Origin: Paenibacillus pinihumi DSM 23905 = JCM 16419
Lineage (GTDB): Bacteria > Bacillota > Bacilli > Paenibacillales > Paenibacillaceae
NCBI RefSeq assembly: GCF_000422505.1
Contig: NZ_AULX01000036.1
Span: 1-55,115 of the forward strand
Length of the DNA: 55,115 nt
Reading direction: 5' to 3'
Part shown: positions 16,688-24,356 of the stretch, piece after piece
How positions within the stretch are numbered: the first letter of the stretch is position 1
Layout of the letters: each line of letters opens with the position of its first letter
Translations under genes and position numbers: made by a program
Notes under the pieces: generated by a model
Told to the model about the DNA's origin: nothing
The model's database searches: none
The model's input: the letters and a program-made list of their open reading frames with translations, nothing else

Positions 16688-16872
16688 TGTGTTCCCCTCT
16701 TTCGATGCTAATTTCAATTTAATAATGTTATTATACCTAACATAAATTTGAATAGTTTGAATATAACAAGCTCAATAACTTGCTGTAAATAAGAACATAT
16801 GTTTGTTTTTGTGTAAAAATTCTGTTTCTTCTTCTAAGCACACAGAAATTCAAGGCGGTAAAAATATTTTTG

Positions 16873-16901
16873 TTGCGTCAATTTATTTTTGATGTTACTA
16901 T
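16873..16901 (+). promoter_or_regulatory. Likely sigma-A promoter of the guanidine operon
   Basis: TTGCGT (16873-16878), a 17-base spacer and TACTAT (16896-16901) put transcription start near 16908, about 20 bases before the riboswitch. Confidence 0.5.
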
Positions 16902-16928
16902 TTCTAACATAAACAAAATAATAATGTT

Positions 16929-17034
16929 TTCTAGGGTTCCGGGCTGCAAAAGCGGCTGGCTGGTCCGAGAGAAAACGCATCGGATGACATAAGATCCGGT
17001 GTCCACGGCGGGATAAAAGCCCGGGAGAATCTGT
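16929..17034 (+). promoter_or_regulatory. Guanidine-I riboswitch (ykkC RNA) aptamer
   Basis: The stretch contains the highly conserved ykkC/guanidine-I blocks in order: CTAGGGTTCCG at 16931-16941, GGTCCGAGAG at 16972-16981, then a variable stem and CACGGCGGGATAAAAGCCCG near 17004-17023 followed by GGAGA. Guanidinium binding stabilises this fold. The 3' strand GCCCGGGA is shared with the following terminator hairpin, which makes this an ON switch. It precedes the carboxyguanidine deiminase, carboxylase and allophanate hydrolase genes, as expected for the class. Confidence 0.95.
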
Positions 17035-17085
17035 CAAAGCATCGCATGCTTTGTAGCTTCTTCCCGGGCTTTTATCTTTTTTTAA
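17015..17085 (+). terminator. Riboswitch-controlled intrinsic terminator
   Basis: AAAAGCCCGGGA (17015-17026) pairs with TCCCGGGCTTTT (17062-17073), with an inner stem CAAAGCATCGCATGCTTTG, followed by ATCTTTTTTT. The left arm overlaps the aptamer's conserved 3' block, so ligand binding and terminator formation exclude each other. Confidence 0.9.
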
Positions 17086-17215
17086 GATATAAGCGTTTAT
17101 AAGTTTCACTTTTTAAATAGCTTATATCTCTACGCAAAACGAAGCTTTTACCCGTCTTTTCCAAGGACGCCAAAGTCGTTCACGCTTGTCAGCTTATTTT
17201 TAGGAGGGATGCCAT

Positions 17216-17938
17216 ATGGCAACGGTTTTTACGATTCAAGCAGGGGGAAAATGGTCCGGCATCATTGGCCGGGGGAAGTTAATTGACATGAAAGCCTTGG
17301 GCAGCCGGGCCAATCTTTCGGCTTTGTTGTACCATGCTCCATATTTTTCGGAGCGTTACAATATGCCTGACACCTTAAAGGCGCAGCATACCGCTTACTT
17401 GACCCAAGGCCACATTCTGATGAGCGACCAGGGCAAGGCAATGGTATCAATTACGGCAGATTCTGTCGGCTGGCATGATCCATTATCCGGCTATACAACG
17501 AGAAGCGGAACGGATGCCAAATACGGATTGACCCGCTATCAGACAGAGCGCAACGGCTGGTACCGCAGCGGCGCGGAGAATTTGACGGCGGAAATGTACA
17601 GACACCAGCTGACACCAAGGGATTTGACGGCTCCGGTCAATTTTTTCTCCAAGGTCGTATGCGAGCCGGACGGTTCCATGCGATATGTCAGCCAGGAAAC
17701 GAAGGGGCGTACCGTGACACTGCGGACAGAGATGGATGTGCTGATCGTTCTCTCAAATACGCCGAACCCGCTGGACCCGGATACCGGATATCCTGACAGT
17801 GCCATTGAGATTGAAGTGAGAGATGCGCCATCCTTGCTTGAGGATGACAGCTGCCTGAACCATTGCGGCGAGAACCGGCGTGCTTTTGAAAATACCTGGA
17901 ACGCTTACGAGCTGATGAGAGGAGCCAACCGATCATGA
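17216..17938 (+). CDS. cgdB: Carboxyguanidine deiminase subunit, DUF1989 (urea amidolyase-associated protein 1)
   Basis: The 240-residue protein is a DUF1989/UAAP1 member: QAGGKWSGIIGRGKLIDMKALGSRANLSAL, then HAPYFSERYNMPDTLKAQHTAYLTQGHILMSDQG and SVGWHDPLSG, and later FFSKVVCEPDGSM. In the guanidine pathway described for Pseudomonas and others, UAAP1 and UAAP2 form the heteromeric carboxyguanidine deiminase CgdAB, which turns carboxyguanidine into allophanate and ammonia. It starts at ATG 17216, ~8 bases after AGGAGGG, and its stop overlaps the start of the partner gene by four bases. Which of the two is called A or B follows my memory and could be swapped. Confidence 0.88.
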   Translation: MATVFTIQAGGKWSGIIGRGKLIDMKALGSRANLSALLYHAPYFSERYNMPDTLKAQHTAYLTQGHILMSDQGKAMVSITADSVGWHDPLSGYTTRSGTDAKYGLTRYQTERNGWYRSGAENLTAEMYRHQLTPRDLTAPVNFFSKVVCEPDGSMRYVSQETKGRTVTLRTEMDVLIVLSNTPNPLDPDTGYPDSAIEIEVRDAPSLLEDDSCLNHCGENRRAFENTWNAYELMRGANRS

Positions 17939-18609
17939 CAATAGCCACATTTATTCCTGTAACCAGCAAGCTTGACCCGAAGGATGCCGTCTATGACCAT
18001 ATGATCCTGGCCGGAGAAGGCTGGCTGCATGATCTGCTGCCTGGACAGGTGCTTCGAATTGTGGATATGGAGGGCAACCAGGCGGTGGACACCTTGTTTT
18101 ACTCCACGGAAGACCCCTCGGACCATTACAGTGCAATCCGTACAATTACAGGCCAGGAAAATCTGTATCTGACAGCAGGCTCAGTGCTGCTGGCGGAATC
18201 AGGGCGAGGGCTGTTGCAAATTACCGCGGACACATGCGGCAGGCATGATACGATTGGCGGTGCCTGCTCCGCGCAAAGCAATACGGTTCGCTACTCCCAT
18301 GACACGCTTCCTATGCACAACTGCCGGGATACCTTTATGCTGATGCTGTCCGGCCGCAGCGAATTTACCAAGCGCGACTTGGCTCCCAATGTGAATTTCT
18401 TTATGAATGTGCCCGTAACTCCGGAAGGGAAGCTTGCCTTTGCAGACGGCATTTCCGGGCCCGGCCGTTACGTGGAACTGACTTCGCTTGCTTCGGTAAC
18501 CGTGCTGATCAGCAATTGTCCGCAGCTCAATAATCCGTGCAACGCCTATAACCCGACACCTGCCCGTGTGCTGATCTGGAACAAGGAAGGAGGAGACAGC
18601 CATGTATAA
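17935..18609 (+). CDS. cgdA: Carboxyguanidine deiminase subunit, DUF1989 (urea amidolyase-associated protein 2)
   Basis: The 224-residue DUF1989 paralogue of the preceding gene has LPGQVLRIVDMEGNQAVDTLFYS, YLTAGSVLLAESGRGLLQITADTCGRHDTIGGAC and MHNCRDTFMLML, and NVNFFMNVPVTPEGKLAFADGISGPG. The Cys/His residues in CGRHD and MHNC suit the metal site expected of this family. It overlaps the upstream gene by 4 bases (ATGA) and the carboxylase gene by 8 bases, so the two subunits should be made in equal amounts. With its partner it should catalyse deimination of carboxyguanidine to allophanate. Confidence 0.88.
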   Translation: MTIATFIPVTSKLDPKDAVYDHMILAGEGWLHDLLPGQVLRIVDMEGNQAVDTLFYSTEDPSDHYSAIRTITGQENLYLTAGSVLLAESGRGLLQITADTCGRHDTIGGACSAQSNTVRYSHDTLPMHNCRDTFMLMLSGRSEFTKRDLAPNVNFFMNVPVTPEGKLAFADGISGPGRYVELTSLASVTVLISNCPQLNNPCNAYNPTPARVLIWNKEGGDSHV

Positions 18610-21600
18610 CAAAATACTGATTGCCAACCGTGGTGCTATTGCGGTGCGGATTATCCGTACGCTGAAAAAAATGGGTGTTGCATCCGTAGCTGTCTATACC
18701 CGTGCTGACCGGGACAGCCTTCATGTGACACTGGCGGATGAAGCGGTTCAGATCGGTGAAGGGCCGGCAAAGGAAAGCTATATGAATGCAGAGCTGATTT
18801 TACAGACTGCGGTTGCGTGCGGGGCGGATGCCATTCACCCCGGATATGGATTTTTAAGTGAAAATGCTGCTTTCGCCAAAGCTTGTGCGGAGCAAGGCAT
18901 TTCGTTCATAGGGCCGTCTCCCGGGCATATTGAGCTGTTCGGCCTGAAGCATACCGCCCGGGAAATGGCGCAGCAGGCAGGCGTGCCGCTCCTGCCAGGG
19001 ACTGGATTGATGAATAGTCTGGATGAGGCTGCCGAACATGCGAAGATAATTGGCTACCCGGTCATGCTGAAAAGCACAGCAGGGGGCGGCGGGATTGGAA
19101 TGCGCATCTGTGACAGCGAAGCCGCATTGGCAGAAGCATATGCGTCTGTGACGCGTCTGGCAGCGGTCAATTTTAATGATGGCGGCGTGTTTCTGGAGAA
19201 ATATATTGCGCGTGCGAGACATATTGAGGTGCAAATCTTTGGAATTTCCTGTGGGGAGGCTGTGGCGCTGGGAGAGCGGGATTGCTCTGTGCAGCGCCGC
19301 AACCAGAAAATTATTGAAGAAACTCCCGCTCCGCTGCTGCCGGAGGCTGTTCGCGAAGAAATGCATGTGAGTGCCCGAAGGCTGGCTGCTGTCGCATCGT
19401 ACAGAAATGCGGGGACGGTAGAATTTTTGTACGACGCTGATAACATGCGCTACTATTTTCTGGAGGTAAATACCCGGCTGCAGGTGGAGCATGGGGTGAC
19501 GGAGGAAGTGCTGGGCATTGACCTGGTGGAATGGATGGTGCTGGAGGCTGCCGGAGAATTGCGGAGCCTGGCGGAAAGGCTGCGGGAGCCGCAGGGACAC
19601 AGCCTGCAGGTTCGTCTCTATGCCGAGGACTGCTCTTTGGATTTCCGTCCGAGCGACGGGCAGATTGACGGCATTGTCTGGCCGGAAAATGTGCGGGTGG
19701 AGACATGGATTCAGCCTGGTGCCGGGGTTACTACCCTGTATGATCCGATGCTGGCGAAGTTGATTGTCCATGCGGATTCCCGGGAAGACGCAATTGTCCG
19801 GATGGCTGCATGTCTGAGGGAACTGCGCGTGTACGGCATAACGACCAATCAGGCCTACATTGAGGCTTTTCTTGGAACGGACAGCTTTCTATCCGGTCAT
19901 GTCTATACAAATATGCTTAGCGGCTTCGCACCTGTCGAGCGGGCGATAGAAGTTATGGATGGAGGAATCCAGACGACGGTGCAGGACTATCCGGGGCGCA
20001 TCAGCTATTGGGATATCGGGGTGCCGCCGTCAGGTCCTATGGATGCGTTGGCATTCAGGCTGGGCAACCTGCTGCTTGGCAATGATGAGTCTGCTGCAGG
20101 CCTGGAAATGACCCTTCGCGGAGGCACCTACCGGTTCCGGGACAGCCTGCTGTTTGTGCTGACTGGGGCTGATATGTCAGCGGAGCTGAACGGTGAGCCG
20201 GTCCCCCTCTATACGCCGGTAAAAGCAGCGCAGGGTGCGGTGCTTGCTGTTGGCGAATCTTTAGTGGGGATGCGCGGCTATCTGCTGGTTGAGGGCGGGT
20301 TGGATATGCCGCTTACTCTCGGGAGTGCCTCGACGTTTACGCTTGGGGGCTTTGGCGGCCATGGCGGCAGCGCACTGCGCCCCGGAGCGGTATTGCGGGT
20401 CAAGCCGGAAGCGCAATTTGATCAAATACAGCCAGTCCGCATGCAATCCCTCCCTGAAGAGTCCCGTCCGGATCTAGTGAATGAATGGACGATCGGCGTT
20501 ATTCCGGGTCCGCATTGCACACAGGAATATTTGCTTCCCGCTTATTTGGAACAATTGGCTGATACGAAGTGGGAAGTGCATTTTAACAGCTCCCGGACGG
20601 GGGTGAGGCTGGTCGGTCCGGCTCCATTATGGGCCAGAGAGGACGGTGGTGACGCCGGGCTTCATCCATCCAATATTCACGATAATGCATATGCGGTCGG
20701 CGCGTTGGATTTGACAGGCGACATGCCGATCCTTCTGGGACCGGATGGTCCGAGTCTTGGAGGCTTTGTTTGTCCGGTCACAACGGCATCGGCTGAATTG
20801 TGGAAGATCGGGCAGCTTCGCCCGGGTGACAATATCCGTTTTCAATTGATTACGGTTGAAGAAGCGGATATGCTGCGGCAGGAACAGGAGTGTTTTCTGC
20901 GTGCGATTAGCGGGATGGGGATGCCGGTTAATCATTCTGAGCTGGCTGCTGGCTCGAAGCTGGCGCCTGTTCTGCCTCTTCTGCCTGTGCGTTCCAGCGG
21001 AAATTACCGTCCTTTGCTTGCATACGAGGAAAAGGGAAGACGCTTCAAGCTTGCCATCCGGTGCTCGGGCGATGAGAACATACTGGTTGAGTATGGCGAC
21101 CGTGAGCTTGATTTATTATATCGCTTCCAGGTGTATGTGCTCATGCAGGCTGTCAGGGAGAGCGGCAGCATTCCGTATATCAACATGACCCCGGGCATTC
21201 GCTCTCTGCAAATTCACCTGGACCGGAAGCGTATCACTGTGCAGGAAGCAGCAGACCGTGTTCTGGAGCTGGACTTGACACTGCCTTCCCTGGAATCCAT
21301 CGAGGTGCCGTCAAGAATCGTAAAGCTGCCGCTTTCATGGGATGATCCGGCGACAAGGCTGGCCATTGAACGCTATCATCAAAATGTTCGCCCGGATGCG
21401 CCATGGTGCCCGAGCAATCTGGAATTTATCCGCCGGATTAACGGTTTAGGCTCTATTGAAGAAGTGGCAGAGGTGGTGTTTAACGCATCGTATCTTGTCA
21501 TGGGGCTTGGGGATGTATATTTGGGGGCGCCTGTTGCGGTGCCGCTTGATCCACGCCATCGTCTGGTCACAACCAAATACAATCCTGCCCGGACATGGAC

Positions 21601-22279
21601 GCCGGAAAATGCTGTTGGCATTGGCGGGGCTTACTTGTGCGTTTATGGGATGGAAGGCCCGGGCGGCTACCAGTTTGTGGGGCGAACCGTGCAAATGTGG
21701 AACAAGTTTCGTTCCACTGCCAATTTTGAGCCTGGCAAGCCGTGGCTGCTCCGCTTTTTTGACCAAATCCGCTTCTACCCGGTAACCGAAGAAGAGCTGC
21801 CGCAGATGAGAGAGGATTTCCTGCGGGGAGATTTTATCATTGAAACGGAAGAGACAACGTTCCGTTTGGGCGAGTATTTGGCCTGGCTGGAGACGGTTCA
21901 GGGAGAGTCCGGCCAGTTCAGGCAATCGCGTCAAGCCGCTTTTCAGCAGGAAAGAGAGCTATGGAAGCAGCTTGGTATTGCAGAGCATATTGATGAATCA
22001 GAGGCGGCGGCTGCCCAGGATGAAGAGATATTGCCGGAGGGCAGCATGGCCATGAACAGCTCGATGTCCGGCATTGTATGGAAAGTGCTTGTGGAGCCGG
22101 GGCAGAGGGTTAACAAGGGCGACACCATTGTTATAGAAGAAAGCATGAAAATGGAGTTTCACCAGCAGGCGCCATTCAGCGGTGTAATTGCGTCCGTGTT
22201 CGTTTCTCCTGGCGACCAGGTGCGCGCTGGCGACTGTATTGCGGCCATTTTTCCGGAAGAGGAGGAAGTTGCATCATGA
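18602..22279 (+). CDS. Biotin-dependent guanidine carboxylase (urea-carboxylase family)
   Basis: The 1225-residue multidomain enzyme has a biotin carboxylase N-terminus (KILIANRGAIAVRIIRTLKK at 4-23), an ATP-grasp loop KSTAGGGGIGMRI (157-169), and the biotin carboxylase C domain with EVNTRLQVEHGVTEE (~292-306). The carboxyltransferase part (~455-1120) is made of KipA- and KipI-like halves. The C-terminal biotinyl domain has the biotin site ESMKME with Lys1183. The sequence class is annotated urea carboxylase. Association with a guanidine-I riboswitch and both DUF1989 subunits points to guanidine as the true substrate, carboxylated with ATP and bicarbonate. Sequence alone does not prove the preference. 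It overlaps both neighbours, by 8 and 4 bases. Confidence 0.93.
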   Translation: MYNKILIANRGAIAVRIIRTLKKMGVASVAVYTRADRDSLHVTLADEAVQIGEGPAKESYMNAELILQTAVACGADAIHPGYGFLSENAAFAKACAEQGISFIGPSPGHIELFGLKHTAREMAQQAGVPLLPGTGLMNSLDEAAEHAKIIGYPVMLKSTAGGGGIGMRICDSEAALAEAYASVTRLAAVNFNDGGVFLEKYIARARHIEVQIFGISCGEAVALGERDCSVQRRNQKIIEETPAPLLPEAVREEMHVSARRLAAVASYRNAGTVEFLYDADNMRYYFLEVNTRLQVEHGVTEEVLGIDLVEWMVLEAAGELRSLAERLREPQGHSLQVRLYAEDCSLDFRPSDGQIDGIVWPENVRVETWIQPGAGVTTLYDPMLAKLIVHADSREDAIVRMAACLRELRVYGITTNQAYIEAFLGTDSFLSGHVYTNMLSGFAPVERAIEVMDGGIQTTVQDYPGRISYWDIGVPPSGPMDALAFRLGNLLLGNDESAAGLEMTLRGGTYRFRDSLLFVLTGADMSAELNGEPVPLYTPVKAAQGAVLAVGESLVGMRGYLLVEGGLDMPLTLGSASTFTLGGFGGHGGSALRPGAVLRVKPEAQFDQIQPVRMQSLPEESRPDLVNEWTIGVIPGPHCTQEYLLPAYLEQLADTKWEVHFNSSRTGVRLVGPAPLWAREDGGDAGLHPSNIHDNAYAVGALDLTGDMPILLGPDGPSLGGFVCPVTTASAELWKIGQLRPGDNIRFQLITVEEADMLRQEQECFLRAISGMGMPVNHSELAAGSKLAPVLPLLPVRSSGNYRPLLAYEEKGRRFKLAIRCSGDENILVEYGDRELDLLYRFQVYVLMQAVRESGSIPYINMTPGIRSLQIHLDRKRITVQEAADRVLELDLTLPSLESIEVPSRIVKLPLSWDDPATRLAIERYHQNVRPDAPWCPSNLEFIRRINGLGSIEEVAEVVFNASYLVMGLGDVYLGAPVAVPLDPRHRLVTTKYNPARTWTPENAVGIGGAYLCVYGMEGPGGYQFVGRTVQMWNKFRSTANFEPGKPWLLRFFDQIRFYPVTEEELPQMREDFLRGDFIIETEETTFRLGEYLAWLETVQGESGQFRQSRQAAFQQERELWKQLGIAEHIDESEAAAAQDEEILPEGSMAMNSSMSGIVWKVLVEPGQRVNKGDTIVIEESMKMEFHQQAPFSGVIASVFVSPGDQVRAGDCIAAIFPEEEEVAS

Positions 22280-24027
22280 GCAAACAAGCTGTACCTTCGT
22301 TATTGACCATTGATGCCATAAGACAGGGTTATCGGAACGGGAGCTTTACCCCGGTGGATGTTATCAGGGCGATTATCGAACGATCGGAGGCAACTGCAGA
22401 GCGTCATATATGGATCATGCCTCCGTCAATGGAACGGATTCGTCCTTACCTCGACGATCTGGAGGGCGTTAATCCGGATAAGTACCCGTTATGGGGAATT
22501 CCTTTCGCTGTAAAAGACAATATTGAAGTCGCAGGCTGGCCGGTAACGGCAGCTTGTCCAGATTTTGCCTATTCGGCAACGGGCCATGCGGCCGTAGTCG
22601 AGCGGCTTATTGCTGCAGGTGCGGTCCCGGTGGGCAAAGGCAATCTCGACCAGTTCGCTACAGGGCTTGTCGGTATGCGAAGTCCTTACGGAGGGACGCA
22701 TAACGCGCTGCGTCCTGAACTGATTAGCGGAGGTTCGAGCTCCGGTTCTGCCGTCGCAGTAGCCTGTGGGCAGGCGGCATTCGCATTGGGAACAGACACG
22801 GCTGGCTCCGGACGGGTACCGGCGGCTTTAAACGGCCTGGTCGGTTACAAACCCGCTGTCGGTTCTTGGCCGTCAGAAGGTGTCATTCCGGCCTGCCGCA
22901 GTCTGGATTGTGTGACTGTGTTCGCTCATTCTGTCGAAGACTGTCTGGCTGCTGACCGGCAGGCAAGGGGCTATGCGGACAGTGATCCCTATTCGGCTGA
23001 TCGCCCTCTGGGACGCCCGGTTATGCCTGATCTCTTCCTTGTTCCTAAAGGGCCGCTGGAATTTTTCGGCTCCTTCGCAGGTCTTTATGAGCAAGCTTGG
23101 GAGCGGGCCAAACGGATGCTTACCGAGACCGGGTGCGAGGTAGTGGAAGCGGATATTTCCATGCTGCTGGAAGCTTCGGCATTACTGTATGAGGGGCCGC
23201 TTGTTGCAGAACGGTGGGCCGATTTGGAGACTTTTGTGTCTGGTCATCCGGGGTCATCTCTTCCGGTTACGGAAGAGATACTCCGCTCCGGCACAAAAGA
23301 AGCTTATACAGCTTCGGCACTGTATCGTGCCCGTCATCGATTGGCAGAAATCAGGCGCAAGACGGAGACTTTGCTAAAGAATGCTGTTCTGGTTATGCCT
23401 ACAGCCGGTGGCACCTGGACACGCGGGCAGGTTGAAGCCGATCCTGTCGGGACGAATCGCAAAATGGGGCTTTATACGAATCATTGCAATCTGCTCGATT
23501 TGAGCGCGATTGCAATTCCTGCCGGTGAAGCGGATGATAAACTCCCATTTGGCATCACACTGTTTTCACTTGCGGATGAAGAGGCGAATTTGGGCCCTGC
23601 TGCGCGGACATTCCTGCGGCAAGCAGAGAGCATTACAGCAGCCGTATGTGGACTGCATATGAGGGGGATGGCACTGGAGCAGCAGATGCTGGGTTTGGGA
23701 GCTGTTTTTATAGAAGAAACACAAACGGCTCCATTGTATGAAATGTATCAGCTTCCCACGACACCGCCCAAACCCGGGCTCGTACGGGCAGGAGGGGAGG
23801 GGGAAGGCGCTGCGATTTTGGTGGAGCTATGGAAGATGCCGCTTGATGCCTTCGGAAGATTTACAGCCTCGATCCCGGCTCCGCTTGGCATTGGCAAGAT
23901 CGAATTGGCGGACGGGCGTGTTGTACCTGGTTTCTTGTGCGAAAGCTATGCGACGGAAGCGGGGTTGAATATTACCGTGTCAGGCGGATGGAGAAACTGG
24001 TTGAACGTTCCCGGAGCTATTCGTTGA
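22276..24027 (+). CDS. atzF: Allophanate hydrolase
   Basis: The 583-residue amidase-signature enzyme has the Ser-cisSer-Lys triad: Lys80 in IPFAVKDNIEVAG, cis-Ser154 in SGGSSSGSAVAVA, and nucleophile Ser178 in GTDTAGSGRVPA. After the amidase domain (~1-440) comes the extra C-terminal domain typical of AtzF-type proteins (LGAVFIEETQTAPLYEMYQLP ... VSGGWRNWL). It hydrolyses allophanate to two CO2 and two NH3, finishing the guanidine pathway. It overlaps the carboxylase stop by 4 bases and is the last gene before a strong terminator. Confidence 0.93.
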   Translation: MSKQAVPSLLTIDAIRQGYRNGSFTPVDVIRAIIERSEATAERHIWIMPPSMERIRPYLDDLEGVNPDKYPLWGIPFAVKDNIEVAGWPVTAACPDFAYSATGHAAVVERLIAAGAVPVGKGNLDQFATGLVGMRSPYGGTHNALRPELISGGSSSGSAVAVACGQAAFALGTDTAGSGRVPAALNGLVGYKPAVGSWPSEGVIPACRSLDCVTVFAHSVEDCLAADRQARGYADSDPYSADRPLGRPVMPDLFLVPKGPLEFFGSFAGLYEQAWERAKRMLTETGCEVVEADISMLLEASALLYEGPLVAERWADLETFVSGHPGSSLPVTEEILRSGTKEAYTASALYRARHRLAEIRRKTETLLKNAVLVMPTAGGTWTRGQVEADPVGTNRKMGLYTNHCNLLDLSAIAIPAGEADDKLPFGITLFSLADEEANLGPAARTFLRQAESITAAVCGLHMRGMALEQQMLGLGAVFIEETQTAPLYEMYQLPTTPPKPGLVRAGGEGEGAAILVELWKMPLDAFGRFTASIPAPLGIGKIELADGRVVPGFLCESYATEAGLNITVSGGWRNWLNVPGAIR

Positions 24028-24053
24028 TGCAACAGGATTTTTAAAAGCAGAAA

Positions 24054-24095
24054 AGAACGCCGATTAACGCCGATTGAATGCGGCGTTCTTTTTTT
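24054..24095 (+). terminator. Rho-independent terminator of the guanidine operon
   Basis: AGAACGCCG (24054-24062) pairs with CGGCGTTCT (24081-24089), followed by seven T residues. Confidence 0.9.
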
Positions 24096-24154
24096 GAGTT
24101 TGCATTAACAAAACGTCATACTTAATTAAATACGAAAAAAGGTTATAATGGGAC

Positions 24155-24183
24155 TTGGAGGAAATTTTATATTGCTGTATACT
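24155..24183 (+). promoter_or_regulatory. Putative promoter of the beta-helix protein gene
   Basis: TTGGAG (24155-24160), a 17-base spacer and TATACT (24178-24183). A second -10-like TATAAT occurs at 24144-24149. The resulting leader would be ~165 bases. Confidence 0.45.
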
Positions 24184-24186
24184 AAA

Positions 24187-24201
24187 ATGTAATCGTTTTC
24201 T
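24187..24201 (+). promoter_or_regulatory. cre site (CcpA operator)
   Basis: ATGTAATCGTTTTCT matches the consensus WTGNAANCGNWNNCW at every fixed position. It starts three bases after the putative -10 and so would cover the transcription start, a common repression position. Confidence 0.6.
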
Positions 24202-24281
24202 TAAAAATTTTTTTGAAAAATTGGAATAGAATCATGCGAAATGGTCGTGGATTCCTCATGAAAACAATATAAGCTTCTATG

Positions 24282-24305
24282 AAGGGGGTGATGGAAATGG
24301 AATAG
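24282..24305 (+). promoter_or_regulatory. Leader Shine-Dalgarno with four-codon ORF
   Basis: GAAGGGGGTG is followed at once by ATG GAA ATG GAA TAG (24291-24305), 51 bases before the real start codon of the secreted beta-helix protein. It may act as a ribosome-binding mRNA stabiliser or a translational leader. Confidence 0.4.
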
Positions 24306-24356
24306 CAGGCAAGACGATGGTAAGGACCTTTTGAAAACGATAAGGAGGCTTAACTT

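Noticed and set aside
16929..17085. Alternative reading of the leader as a T-box or SAM riboswitch
   Set aside because: There is no T-box sequence or SAM core; the guanidine-I blocks are present in the right order.
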